Below, piece after piece: positions 53,984 through 64,000 of a DNA stretch of 64,000 bases. How positions within the stretch are numbered: the first letter of the stretch is position 1; every line of letters starts with the position of its first letter. The translations under genes were made by a program, and so were the position numbers. The notes under the pieces are model-generated. The model was not told where the DNA came from. It saw nothing but the letters and a program-made list of their open reading frames with translations, and made no database searches. This DNA comes from Sordariomycetes sp. S80-01Y (lineage: Eukaryota; Ascomycota; Sordariomycetes): the NCBI GenBank assembly GCA_037042185.1, contig JAXQJY010000022.1, positions 310,001 to 374,000 of the forward strand, in the 5' to 3' direction.

Positions 53984-56740
53984 ATGGCAGGCTCATCGTC
54001 GGATCCCCGGCCCGATAAGGACAAGGAGCACGAGCTCCAGGAGATTCCTTCCGGCCAGCACGCTCCCACCCGACCATCGCCGCTTGGTCTCCAGATTCCC
54101 GCCGAGGCGACTCAAGCCTCTTCAGCTTCTCAAGGTGACCCAATTCAGCGAAGCCCATCTGATGTTCACCACGATGGAGAGCCTTTCCCCAAGCTGTCGG
54201 CGCAGTACTCGTTCAACAGAGACTCGTACAGCAATGATGGCACTTACAACGAGAAGCGCCCCGAGGACCCTTCTCGTCTCGATACCTTCCCGACCCTTGA
54301 CCGACTTGCCTCTCAAGAGGCCGTCAAGTCCCCTTCCAACCTCCGAGCCAACGCCTCGCGTCTCGACGACGATCTTGAACTATTGCGCGCCGAACGCTTC
54401 ATCTCTAATCAAGAAGCCGAGCAGCAAACCAGTCGGCAGACCCGAGAGCGTCACAACTCCGACATCGAGGATACCTTCAACCCCCCTATTGAGAATCCTG
54501 GGAAGGTCGCGAAGAAGCGCGACGAGAATGCTGCACTCTACAAGTTCGGCAAGTTCATGAAGAAGTTTCCCCGTTTTGTTCGGTATTTTGTATATCTGAT
54601 CCCCGGTGCTGCCCTGCTACTCATTCCCGTCTTGCTCGGCTTCCTGGCGTTTGACAAGGACGAGAAGGCAGTCGGGGGGACCGGAGGCACGCAGCTCATG
54701 TGGTTCGGCATCTGGCTTGAGATTGTTTGGGGCTCCTTGTGGGTTTCGCGCATGGTCACTAGTCTAATGCCGCCCACCTTCCAGACCATCGCCAAGATTA
54801 CTGGTTCTACGAATGCGAAGAAGTGGAAGGAGGTCGGACGTGAGCTTGAGATCCACACTGCTCTCTTTCTCTGGCTTCTCGCCGTGCTCATCTCGTTCAA
54901 GCCGGTCATCGCCGTCCCTGAGCACAGGGCTGAGACGGGTGATCGCGAGCCGGCTTCTCGACAATGGGTCAATATTGTATTCAAGGTCATCATTGCCTTC
55001 TTTGTTCTGGCCACGCTCAACTTCGTCGAGAAGATTGTCATTCAATGGATCGCTCACGCCTTCCATGAGCGCACATATGCTACCCGTATAGAAAACAACA
55101 AGGGCGACATTCGTCAGCTAGTCCAGCTGTTCGAGCACGCCAAGTCGAATCTTGAGGAGACGGACAGCTTCTGGCAGGGCAGCAGCCGCAACTCGGCCCA
55201 CGGCGCTCAGACTCCCATGGCTGCATTCCACGAAAACGCTCGACAGGTCGTTGGCAAGGTAGGCCAGGTCGTCGGCCGAGTTGGCAACGATTTCATCGGA
55301 CGCAAGGTTGATATGAATCACCCTCGCAAAGTGGTTGCCGAGTTGCTGCGGACGACGAGCAGCAGCCACACCCTGGCGCGTCTCCTCTACCGCAGCTTGG
55401 TTCGTCCCGATCAAGATATGGTCTATCTAGAAGATATGCAGAGGGCTTTTAAGACGCCCGAGGAAGCTGATGCCGCTTTCAATGTCTTTGACAAGGATCT
55501 CAACGGCGATATCTCCATGGAGGAGTTTGAGGCTGTCACCAACGAGATAGCGCTCGAGAAGAAGGCCATCGCCGCCTCGCTCAAGGATTTGGACTCGGTC
55601 ATTAAGAAGCTTGACAAGGTCTTCTTCTTCATCATCTTTGTCATCACGGTCATTGTCTTCATCTCCATCATCTCTGGGTCGGCTGCCGCTGGGCTTGCCT
55701 CCGCTGGTTCGTCGGTGCTCGGTTTGGCGTGGATGTTGCAGGCCACAGCACAGGAGTTCCTCCAGTCTATCATTTTCGTCTTCGTCAAACACCCCTTCGA
55801 CGTGGGTGACCGTGTCACGATCTATGGTTCAACTGGTGCGACCATGACGGGCGACGATTACTACGTGACGGAGATCTCGTTGCTCTACACGGAATTCAAG
55901 AAGCTGCAGGGCCACGTTGTGCAGGCTCCCAACTCGTTGCTCAACACCCTCTTCATTCTCAACCAGCGTCGATCCAACGGCTTGGCCGACCCGATTCCGC
56001 TCAAGATCCGCTTCGGTACTCCCAACTGGATGGTGGAGGAGCTCAAGGCCCGCATGATTGAATTCTGTGTGGCCAACAAGCGCGACTTCCAGCCCACGAT
56101 CCTGACCGAGATTTCTGCAATTGAAGACGTCCGTTCAGCGACTCTCACGATTGTCTTCATCCATAAGTCCAACTTCCAAAACGAACTTCTGCGCCTGGCG
56201 CGTCTTCATAAGTTCATGACGGAGCTCATGGCTCAAATGGCCGCGATCGGCATCCAATCCCCGTACCGCATCGAGCCCGGTGGCAGCAAGGAGCATCCTC
56301 TTCACTGGACTGGCATGCAGCCTCCTCCATCTTATAAGGAGAACGACGAGGCTCCTCAAGGACCACCCCCGGCTGCACAGCCCTCGGTCCGTAGCCGCCG
56401 CGCCCCTTCTATTAACAGCGGCAGCAGCGCTCGCGCCGGCGTGGCAGCGCAGATCCCCTCTATCGAACAGTCCCTGAACTTTGGCGATGTCTTTGAGAAC
56501 CGCCGCGAGCATTTCCAAGCCAGTCGCCTCGCTTCCATCAAGGAGAAGGACAAGGCACAGAAGAGGGCTCAGGCTGTGGAAAGGGAGGGCATCTCGGAAG
56601 AGCAGCCTCGGGGCAGTACCTCCGCGTTGGCCCCGGCGGAAAGCGTGCACTCGCAGTCGCGCTCAAGGGTCTGGCCCGGTCGTGCGCGAGCGTCGAGCCG
56701 CGCCAATGCTCCCGCGCCCCACGGTGGAGAGAACGTCTAA
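53984..56740 (+). CDS. EF-hand mechanosensitive channel of the MscS family (Msy1/Msy2-like)
   Basis: Single exon, 918 aa, ATG 53984 in an ACC context. A long acidic and Ser-rich N-terminus precedes membrane helices near residues 197-225, 238-265, 293-312 and 328-352. An EF-hand (FDKDLNGDISMEEFEAV, about 502-518) lies just before the last helices and the pore-lining Gly/Ala-rich helix (SGSAAAGLASAGSSVLGLAWMLQAT, about 565-590). Then comes the MscS beta-domain with VKHPFDVGDRV and QAPNSLLNTLFI. The C-terminus is disordered. Fission-yeast homologues sit in ER membranes and shape calcium and volume responses to hypo-osmotic shock. Confidence 0.95.
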   Translation: MAGSSSDPRPDKDKEHELQEIPSGQHAPTRPSPLGLQIPAEATQASSASQGDPIQRSPSDVHHDGEPFPKLSAQYSFNRDSYSNDGTYNEKRPEDPSRLDTFPTLDRLASQEAVKSPSNLRANASRLDDDLELLRAERFISNQEAEQQTSRQTRERHNSDIEDTFNPPIENPGKVAKKRDENAALYKFGKFMKKFPRFVRYFVYLIPGAALLLIPVLLGFLAFDKDEKAVGGTGGTQLMWFGIWLEIVWGSLWVSRMVTSLMPPTFQTIAKITGSTNAKKWKEVGRELEIHTALFLWLLAVLISFKPVIAVPEHRAETGDREPASRQWVNIVFKVIIAFFVLATLNFVEKIVIQWIAHAFHERTYATRIENNKGDIRQLVQLFEHAKSNLEETDSFWQGSSRNSAHGAQTPMAAFHENARQVVGKVGQVVGRVGNDFIGRKVDMNHPRKVVAELLRTTSSSHTLARLLYRSLVRPDQDMVYLEDMQRAFKTPEEADAAFNVFDKDLNGDISMEEFEAVTNEIALEKKAIAASLKDLDSVIKKLDKVFFFIIFVITVIVFISIISGSAAAGLASAGSSVLGLAWMLQATAQEFLQSIIFVFVKHPFDVGDRVTIYGSTGATMTGDDYYVTEISLLYTEFKKLQGHVVQAPNSLLNTLFILNQRRSNGLADPIPLKIRFGTPNWMVEELKARMIEFCVANKRDFQPTILTEISAIEDVRSATLTIVFIHKSNFQNELLRLARLHKFMTELMAQMAAIGIQSPYRIEPGGSKEHPLHWTGMQPPPSYKENDEAPQGPPPAAQPSVRSRRAPSINSGSSARAGVAAQIPSIEQSLNFGDVFENRREHFQASRLASIKEKDKAQKRAQAVEREGISEEQPRGSTSALAPAESVHSQSRSRVWPGRARASSRANAPAPHGGENV

Positions 56741-57731
56741 AAACAGATGCCCACCTTAAGACCTGTAGGGTCTGGGGTTATGGGTGCTCTGGCAGATGGA
56801 CTCTGGTGCAAAAACTGATCGAGCCCTCGGCTAGAGCGCACTGCTTATTAGCGAATTTGACGACATTGATGCCTCATTTATTGAGAAGGTAGATTTATTA
56901 GACTGGCAGCGAGATACTTGTTGATTTTTACCCAATGTGAGATAGAACTGTGTAGCTGGATCTTCCACAGATGGACATGGAAGCTGCTGGCCACTTGGCT
57001 GGTTCCCAGGTAGACAGCCAAAGATTGGGCTGATGGAAAGGCACTCCTTTGGAAGTTGAGACGCCATAAATTTTGTCTTTACTTAATTATTTTCTAAATC
57101 GTTCTTTGCCCCTCCCGTCATGCACGCTTCATAGGCGTTTGAAAGAGATGCGATGGCGGCAGCAGGCTTTCAAGTTGGAGCCAAGCCCGGCGGCTCGGGC
57201 CCGAACGCTGACACCCTGCCCAACTTCAAAGTTCCCCGTGCCGCACGCAATTACATCAACGAGGAGCGTCCCCAGCAGAGGCTCGTCTGATCGTCCGACT
57301 GGGGACCGTCACATCTTTCTACTGGCATAGGCAAAGCGCATGGTGGGGTTGCCGCCAAGTCAGTGCGCCTCGCCTGGAGCCTCGTTCGTTGGCCAGGGAA
57401 GCTGTATTTATAGCATCCAATGAGCACGGTGGGAAGATGGGACGGAGACGGGGGACTGCTCCTTCAGCCGCATCCATGGCTTGGGGGCCTTTGGGGCGTT
57501 AGCGGGCTAGCCTCCCAATGTTTCAACCCAACTTCGATCCTGCATCTGCTCTTTTTGCGTTTTCGACAGTTCCGAGGGCGAGTCGATGGAATATCGATGA
57601 GGGAGCGTCGTCCTGCGCGCCAACACGCGTGGGACAATTCACGTACGACCAACATCTGCCAGCGTCAGCGTCAGCGTCAGCATCGACCTTAGCAAACGTG
57701 CTCGCTCACTAGCGTGCGCTCGAGCTGAACG
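56741..57731. other. intergenic spacer, 1 kb
   Basis: Tandem spacer between the MscS gene and the WW-like gene. The hexanucleotide repeat at 57661-57684 lies at its end. No gene is supported. Confidence 0.5.
57661..57684. repeat. hexanucleotide tandem repeat in 5' leader
   Basis: AGCGTC three times, then AGCATC, about 48-70 bp before the WW-like gene start; likely in its 5'-UTR. Confidence 0.65.
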
Positions 57732-60700
57732 ATGTCCGCCCTGCCCCCCAACTGGGGATTGGACTACGATGGCACGCGCTGGTTCTACACCTACAAGCCT
57801 ACAGGCCATATCCAATACCACTTCCCATCAGAGGGGGATGAGTTCCCCGATTTCATCGACGCAGCGTCCCCGGCACCGGCGCTGGCGCCCGAGGAGAGGC
57901 TGGAGAGTCAGCGGCAGCAAGTGAGGCGGGCCCAGACTGTGACGGGTGGTCACGGCGGACATGGGCATTTGCCCGTGCCTGGACGGCAGGGCTATGTCGG
58001 CGGCAGCGGCCGTGATTTCAGGACTGGGAGGTCAAGAGAAGGAGCAGGAATGAGCGGGATGAGTGCTACGGCGATGCCGGTGTCTAATGTGTATGAGGAT
58101 ATCTACTCACGGAACGATGCGCCCTTCCAACCGGAGAGCTTCATGTACCTCGGCCCTGGAAGCTACAACGACGTCTCCCCATTAATAGAAGAAGAGGACG
58201 AAGCTGCGCGCAGAGTCGTAGCCGGGAGCTCTCCGGGTTCAAGCCTGGTCACACCCGATCAGCGATCGCGTCACGGAGGAAGCCCCATGCTGGGCGTGCA
58301 CGCTCTTCCCGCGCACAGCCCGCACTTCTCTCCCCCTTCGGAAGATGGGAGCCTCCCTCCGGTCTCCATGCTGGACGGCCAGGAGATTCACATGCTCGAT
58401 GGGCGGGAGACGGTACATATGCTTGATGGAGAGCCAGTGGTTCACATGCTGGACGGAAGGGAGGTGCCGGTAGAGCTGGAGGGTATTACTAGATTCAACC
58501 CTGTGGGTATCGTAGCGGAGATGGGCACAGGCGCGACTGAGAGGGCGACGGTTGAGAATGAGCCGGTCGAGATGCACGCCGGCGACAGCACAGCACCTAT
58601 TGAAAGGGTAGCCGCTGAAAGGGCGGCTGTCGAGGCCCAGGGGTTAAGGACGGACGAGGCCGAGGAGCAGCTGGAAGAGGCTTTGGGGAGACTCAATCAC
58701 CAGAAGGCTTTGAGAACCAATGAGAGGGTCTCGGGGCAAGGTTCTGATGCGCCGGCACAACCACAACAAGTCGTCGCACCAGTGGGCAGCGTGGGAGATG
58801 CTGCGTCGAAACAGGTGTTCAGTCCCGGGAAGGAGGACAGTGACGACGAAGAGGCCCTGCTCATTGCCCGTATGGAAGCCGCAGCGCCGAAGCAACGTCC
58901 TGATCCGCCACAAGCTGCGCGAGCAGAGTCACCAAAACCGAACTTTACCATTGCGAGGAAGCCGGCAGGTGCAAAGTACGAGCCTTACGCACCTGGTAAG
59001 ATCACGGACCGTCAGTCTGAGGATGTAGCTGGACGAAAGACCGGGAGTGTTCCGATCCGAAGAGACCCTTCGTTGATGATGAGCTCGAAATACATGGGGC
59101 AGGGAGCGATAGACCCTGAGTCGATACCGCAGAGCCTTGCCTTGCGGTCAACGCAGCCTCAAGGCGGAAAAATCAGGCAGACTGCACCAGTTGAACAGGG
59201 AATAGAAGACGTGGAGCAGACACCGGAGTCGGTTCCTCATCCTTCAGGCTTCAAGCCATCCAGGAAGTCAAACAGAGACTCTGCTGGATCATCAAAGACC
59301 GTTTCAGCATTAGCCCCGGAAAGTCCTACTGATCCCGCTGTCGAGCCCGAGCAGAAATCTGGCATCACCAAATTCCCCTCTGTTCTCAAACCAGCCCGAG
59401 GTCGAGCACCATCGATTCCCCCGAAGCATACGAGCACTTGGCCTCTAGAACATCGACCCAAAAAGCTCTACGAACAACCGCACGCAAGCCAAGAGCAGGA
59501 GGACGAGACTGAGCGACGATATGTCCCCTACACCGAGCCCCGTGACAGAGATGCTGCCCTTGGAGATCCATACTCGTCTCAGAGGCCCTACTCGGATGTT
59601 GAGCCCACCATCGAATCTCTTCCAGACCTTCCCCAGCCAGCATCTAGCGAACGTGCTCGCCCAGTAAGTGCTATGCCCGCCATTGAGACAACGCCTGTCC
59701 GGGACTGTCCTCCATCAGCCGAGCAACATCTTCCGTACAGACTTGTGCGAGCGAACAGCTCCGAGGTCCATCAACCCAAATCGATTTCCGCTCATCCAGA
59801 GGGTGGGCCGAGACCGATTGCAGATTTTGCTGCGATGCCGAGTCTGGCATTTGTGAGTGGCGGCGTTCCCAGCCCATCTTCCTCGGACCCGACTCCGCCT
59901 CTGAGTCCGAAGAAGGCGGCCGCAGGGCCCGAGAACAAAGAGACTTCAAATGAGAAGGCTGGCAGTCCCGGGGAAGTCAGTCCTCTGAGAAGCAGAGAGA
60001 CGAGTCTCTCGAACAGTGCCCAGCAAACACCGTCTCCCATCGAGACTTTGAGGAGGGGCTCGAGTGTCGTGAGCCATGCGCAGACGGTGGATGGGATGTC
60101 TACTTGGACGCCCTCGCCGCAGTCTGAGACTCCCCCTTCTGCTACCCAGGCGCTGCCTCCACAGAGGAAGCTATCGGGCCTGAGGCATCCTGTGCCTGAT
60201 ACATCCGACGACAACAGGGTCAAAAGCCCTCCGTCCTCAACGGAGACACCCCTCGAATCAGGGCCGCTTGGCAATATGAAGGAAGAAGCAACGTCTTACT
60301 TCCCAGCTCCTGAATCACTTCGCCGCATGTCGCTTCCATACTCCCTCCTCGATGAGTCTGACGCCTCCTCGCCAGCCGCGCCGACACCGCCTCCCAAAAA
60401 CCCGGAGCGACAGCTTCTGCAACGATCCAAGTCGCTCCAGGAGAAGAAGTCACCTGAGTTAAGGTGCGCTGAGCCATTACAGCAGCAGCTTGAGCCAATA
60501 AAGCCCACCCAGTTGGAGATATCTCCGGCCCTGGACACTGCACCTGATGTTCCTGCGAGTCAGATCCAGATGGGCGGGCACGTTCTGCATGCCATTGAGG
60601 AGGGTGATGAGGACGACGGTGATGCGAGTGAAGGGGAGGTGATCACGGCTAGGAGGGTTGTTATGGAGAGACATAGCATGAGCTCGGGGAGTATTCAGCT

Positions 60701-61658
60701 GAGTCCCCCGAGGGGGAAGGTAAAGGAGCCGGACCTTTTGGCTTCAGGGTCGCCTTCAGGTCAGGGCACGCACCAACGGACAGTTTCTCAGCCTGTGCAA
60801 GAACACTTCATGGTCGCCGCTGAGCCTCCAGTTCAGCAACCTCGGCTTCAACAGGATTCGAGTGAAGTTCATCAGAGGGAGGCCCCTCGACCTACTCAAG
60901 CTCATCCAACGGCGCAACAACCTCAACAAGCTCACGCTCTACGCACAGAGCCGTTATCGCAGCCACATCCCGCACATCAAGCTGCGAATATGCAAGCGGT
61001 AGCGCATCAACGATCTATATCTCAACCTATAAATTTTGGATCACGGCAAGCTCCAGCTCAGCATTTGCAACCCCATCAGGTCCCTCGGTGGCAGATCCCT
61101 CAAGGCCAAGCCCCTGCTCCCCACGCCCAATACCAGGGACACAGCACGCCTTCATCTGGCCCTCAGCAACCGTGGCATGTACCAATGCCGCCTCCGCAGA
61201 GCTTTCCATTCGGCACCACCACCCAAGTATCGTCTCCCGGCCAGAGGGAAAGAGAGCGAGGTTGGAAGAAGCTCTTCAAGAAGACGCCCACGAAAGAGGC
61301 ACCGCCCCAGATCTCGGCACCTGCGCTGCAGACTCCACCGCCCCAAATGCACGCTACAACGCAGATGCAATACTACGTCCCTCTGGGGCAGATGCCACCA
61401 AACGTACAGCAGCCAACCCAGTGGCCTCCTGGCGCTCCGGCGTGGCAGCCGCCCCAGCTGCCCCATCCGCCGATGGGAAGCGTGCAGCTGCCGCCTGCAG
61501 TGGGCGAGCGGCCGGGTGTCTCCAAGATACCCGGATTCGAGGTGACGGACGTGCCATCTCGGATGCCGACTGTGAGGAGAAACTCGGCGTTGGGGAGCAA
61601 CCCCTTTGATGCGAACGTGATGCCTGCGCCGCTGTTTGACAAGGAAACTGCGCCGTGA
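57732..61658 (+). CDS. large disordered protein with N-terminal WW-like domain, 1308 aa
   Basis: Single exon, ATG 57732. Residues 4-32 (LPPNWGL to YHFP) fit a WW domain: first Trp8, central WFYTY, Gly24, terminal HFP, although the second signature Trp is replaced by Tyr29, so ligand binding may be altered. The rest is Pro/Ser/Gln/Glu-rich and disordered, with Pro-rich stretches near 1070-1290. At about residues 211-250 is a tandem HMLDG[RE] repeat. Near 1185-1195 (RERERGWKKLFKKTPTKEAP) is a basic patch that might bind membrane or nucleic acid. I do not recognise an orthologue of known function; WW and Pro-rich arrays suggest a cytosolic scaffold. Confidence 0.85.
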   Translation: MSALPPNWGLDYDGTRWFYTYKPTGHIQYHFPSEGDEFPDFIDAASPAPALAPEERLESQRQQVRRAQTVTGGHGGHGHLPVPGRQGYVGGSGRDFRTGRSREGAGMSGMSATAMPVSNVYEDIYSRNDAPFQPESFMYLGPGSYNDVSPLIEEEDEAARRVVAGSSPGSSLVTPDQRSRHGGSPMLGVHALPAHSPHFSPPSEDGSLPPVSMLDGQEIHMLDGRETVHMLDGEPVVHMLDGREVPVELEGITRFNPVGIVAEMGTGATERATVENEPVEMHAGDSTAPIERVAAERAAVEAQGLRTDEAEEQLEEALGRLNHQKALRTNERVSGQGSDAPAQPQQVVAPVGSVGDAASKQVFSPGKEDSDDEEALLIARMEAAAPKQRPDPPQAARAESPKPNFTIARKPAGAKYEPYAPGKITDRQSEDVAGRKTGSVPIRRDPSLMMSSKYMGQGAIDPESIPQSLALRSTQPQGGKIRQTAPVEQGIEDVEQTPESVPHPSGFKPSRKSNRDSAGSSKTVSALAPESPTDPAVEPEQKSGITKFPSVLKPARGRAPSIPPKHTSTWPLEHRPKKLYEQPHASQEQEDETERRYVPYTEPRDRDAALGDPYSSQRPYSDVEPTIESLPDLPQPASSERARPVSAMPAIETTPVRDCPPSAEQHLPYRLVRANSSEVHQPKSISAHPEGGPRPIADFAAMPSLAFVSGGVPSPSSSDPTPPLSPKKAAAGPENKETSNEKAGSPGEVSPLRSRETSLSNSAQQTPSPIETLRRGSSVVSHAQTVDGMSTWTPSPQSETPPSATQALPPQRKLSGLRHPVPDTSDDNRVKSPPSSTETPLESGPLGNMKEEATSYFPAPESLRRMSLPYSLLDESDASSPAAPTPPPKNPERQLLQRSKSLQEKKSPELRCAEPLQQQLEPIKPTQLEISPALDTAPDVPASQIQMGGHVLHAIEEGDEDDGDASEGEVITARRVVMERHSMSSGSIQLSPPRGKVKEPDLLASGSPSGQGTHQRTVSQPVQEHFMVAAEPPVQQPRLQQDSSEVHQREAPRPTQAHPTAQQPQQAHALRTEPLSQPHPAHQAANMQAVAHQRSISQPINFGSRQAPAQHLQPHQVPRWQIPQGQAPAPHAQYQGHSTPSSGPQQPWHVPMPPPQSFPFGTTTQVSSPGQRERERGWKKLFKKTPTKEAPPQISAPALQTPPPQMHATTQMQYYVPLGQMPPNVQQPTQWPPGAPAWQPPQLPHPPMGSVQLPPAVGERPGVSKIPGFEVTDVPSRMPTVRRNSALGSNPFDANVMPAPLFDKETAP
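58362..58478 (+). repeat. in-gene tandem repeat coding HMLDG units
   Basis: Four coding units of about 8-9 codons read MLDGQEIH, MLDGRETVH, MLDGEPVVH and MLDGREVPV, starting at 58368. Codon-level differences between units suggest an older duplication under protein-level selection. Confidence 0.75.
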
Positions 61659-62118
61659 CTGCGGTAGGAATAAGAAGACATGGTAAGATGGTGGAAATAC
61701 CCAATTACTGTTTATTGTTTAGTACGAAGATACACGTCTGAGCTAGTTAGTGTTGCATAAACTACTGTTTGACATTGAACTGTGGGTTACAACTCTTGTT
61801 AGCAGCCTCTAAGTTCTTTACTTGCGTCTGATCACCAAACGCAGTCTTACTTTCATGAATTGGCAACCTTTCGCTAAGCACAATCATAGCGGGCCGCAAC
61901 TGAATAGCAACTGTTGTTTGCGCGGTGATCTGCGTCTGAAGGCTCATGCTCTAAGGCAAGTCAATTCAAGGGCGGGCCAGCGAGGGCAGTCACGTGCGAC
62001 CGTGTCAAGAGCGCGATTAAGCTTCAGCCTGAGTCCTTTGTCCCACCCCAAGTACATGAGATTCCGAACTTTATCTGCCAATGGGTCAGAGGGGCAATAT
62101 GCAACCCCAGCAGCGAAG
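61659..62118. other. intergenic spacer
   Basis: 3' region of the WW-like gene and promoter of the right-edge gene. Frames here have no family likeness; an in-frame Met at 62056 may be an earlier start of the next gene. Confidence 0.45.
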
Positions 62119-64000
62119 ATGACGCGGTCCGACTCGCTGATACAGGCCGACAAGACGGACACCCAGGATAGCCAGGCCATCTACGAAGCCTTGCGCGGCG
62201 AGCTCGGGGTACGTTTCCGCTACGCGGCACGCTGCGCGGATCTCCAGCCGGTGGCGCACAGTGGCTAACGGACGGGACAGCTCAGCGGCCAAACGCGTGA
62301 AGATACCGTTGACGACTTATCTTCGGCCCCGATCAAACAGAGTGGTGGCTTGTCGAAAAAAGCAGAACCCGGATTGATTGGAACTGCTGGACAGGCAGAA
62401 ACGCGTCCTGGAGTCCAGGTTGGTCCGCCTTCGGCTTCGACAGGGGTCACGACAGGGATCAGCTAACAAGCCTCGAAAAAGCAATCGACAACCAACGGTT
62501 ACGCTGACGATCAGCAATTATCGGGCGGCGGCATCCAGGTACCAAATTCACGTGAGCCGAGTCACGAAGAACATGCCACTGCCGGATCGCGATCGGTAGC
62601 GACCAAAACGCACGATGGTCGACGCCTAGAACCACCTGCCAACGACGCGGCGCCGAAGCGCAAGATGAACGTGTCTCAGCAGACGCCCACGCAGGCCAAC
62701 GAGGACCGCGACTACGCCGACATCACCGACTCTCTCCCCTCGACCGGACACGATGCCTCGAAGCCGGACACGACCGAGGAAGAGCACGAGCGGACACTGA
62801 ATCCCGAAGACACCGGTGCGGTCAACTTCGGCACCCTCAGCCAGTCTGCCCGGCCGTCGTCGCAGGTCTCCGAGGACGCCGGCTTCGAGATCACTAGGGG
62901 AGGCTGGAGCACGACGCAGCAGAACACGGGTCCGGCGTACACGCCTTTTAAAACGAATGGAGTCGCGCCGGAGACACCGGCCGTGCCTAGGAACCCGTTC
63001 GGTGCGAAGCCGAGCATCGCGGCCCCCTTTGCTGGGAGTCAGTTGTTTGGGCAGACGCAGTTTTCGTCCGCTGTCAAGCCGAATGCGTTTAGTCCGACGT
63101 CGTCTCGACCGTCGCCGAACATTGTCCACGACTCAATCTCCCCAAACATCGCCGAGACATCGCCGCTCAAGAACCGGGCGAACATATCGTCGCCTACAGA
63201 GATTCGAAGCTCGAGTCCGAACAGAGCCGAGGATGTACCCGCGACTGTCATAAGGCCGCCAGCTCTCGATCGAATCGAAGAAGAGACGCCCTCGCTCGCT
63301 CGGTCCATCAGACAGCAAGAAGAAGCGATACCACAATCACCAACGCATCCACCACCGAGGTCATCGAGCAGCCGACAGCCGCTCGCTCGGTACGAAAGCG
63401 TGAAAAGGTCTCAGGAGAGAAAGACTCAGGTCGACTACAGCCATACCTACACCTTTGTTGGGTCCGACAGCGACGATGACCCGATTACGAAGCAGTTCGC
63501 GCGTCGCAAGCTCGCGGAGAAAAAGAAAGCTCAGGCCGCGCAGGAGATGGAGAGAGTGAGCTTCACGCCGCGAGCGCAACGAGCTTCACGGGAAAGACGG
63601 GGAATCAAGCGAAGACGAACGACGCAGGGTGACGACGTAGCGATCATCAACGCTTCACGCTCTAAGTCTGCAGAGCCTGTGAAGGGCAGTTCGGGACAGC
63701 CGCTGGTAGTGGCTGATTCGCAGCAGAAGGAAGATCCGTCAGGTCGACGCTCGGCACATGATGGAGCAACTCAGGGCACTGAAGGCACAGAGCCCGAGGC
63801 TGAACTCATGCAAGTCGATAAGCCAACTGCTGTCGAGGTTGCAAACGAGCAGCTAGAGCTGGACGACAAGATACCGGCGTCAAGTCCCGCCCCGTCACCC
63901 TCGCCGGACGTTGTTGAGCTCGATGCCATACCACAGTCTGAGCCAGACCTCCCCCAGCTCACAGAGGACGCGCCCAAGACTTCAAACGACACGGGTACTT
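62119..64000 (+). CDS. SQ/TQ-rich nuclear-type protein, C-terminal part beyond the right edge (partial)
   Basis: Three exons: 62119-62208, 62281-62418 and 62515 to beyond 64000, at least 571 aa. Intron 1 (72 bp) has GTACGT, GGCTAAC and ACAG and is convincing. Intron 2 (96 bp, GTTGGT donor, GCTGAC branch, ATCAG acceptor) is divisible by three and contains an in-frame TAA; its donor is weak, so this joint is less sure. The protein opens MTRSDSLIQADKTDTQDSQ and is disordered. I count about 14 SQ/TQ pairs, basic stretches (KRKM, GIKRRRTTQ) and a possible FVGSDSDDDP motif. SQ/TQ clustering is typical of ATM/ATR targets, and the layout could be the N-terminus of a Rad9/Crb2/53BP1-type mediator; the deciding BRCT region would lie outside. 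Confidence 0.6.

Overview
The window reads as nuclear DNA of a filamentous ascomycete (Pezizomycotina, most likely a Sordariomycete). The reasons are compact genes with short introns (about 46-220 bp) that have GTRNGT donors, CTRAC branch points and YAG acceptors, intergenic spacers of 0.2-4 kb, GC-rich third codon positions, and fungal-specific families (RTA1-like, DUF1996, FLILHELTA/MRX11, Glucosidase II, MscS with EF-hand). I cannot name the species. No rRNA gene, convincing tRNA, CRISPR array, or virus-like or other transposable element was found.

Layout. 1-1707 (-): partial single-pass membrane protein running off the left edge. 2337-4115 (-): secreted DUF1996 protein. 4.1-8.1 kb: long gene-free stretch. 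8.1-23.5 kb: housekeeping block with an auxilin-like J protein, the ERAD E2 Ubc7, an unknown 224-aa protein, cysteinyl-tRNA synthetase head-to-head with the tRNA m1A58 methyltransferase Trm61, the splicing protein SmD3, an Mmc1-like mitochondrial protein and a coiled-coil protein. 23.7-32.5 kb: gene-poor, more A+T-rich accessory stretch with two small secreted cysteine-rich proteins (one, 116 aa, is visible only after splicing) and an isolated GNAT acetyltransferase. 32.6-45.1 kb: metabolic and secretory block with an RTA1-like membrane protein, an ER-type SDR, an alpha-glucoside-type sugar transporter divergent from a cytosolic GH31 glycosidase, a sulfotransferase-fold protein, a cytosolic-looking GH18 and an uncharacterised two-part secreted protein. 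46.4-56.7 kb: MRX11-like protein, NDP kinase, Glucosidase II alpha and an EF-hand MscS channel. 57.7-64 kb: a 1308-aa disordered WW-like protein and the start of an SQ/TQ-rich protein that runs off the right edge.

How genes work together. CARS and TRM61 share a 310-bp bidirectional promoter and both serve tRNA function. The sugar transporter and the GH31 enzyme share a 1.7-kb divergent promoter with clustered CreA-type sites, suggesting uptake and intracellular cleavage of an oligosaccharide under glucose repression. Ubc7 and Glucosidase II alpha both serve ER protein quality control but are not adjacent. Most gene models here were spliced by hand from the sequence; exon coordinates are given in each entry.
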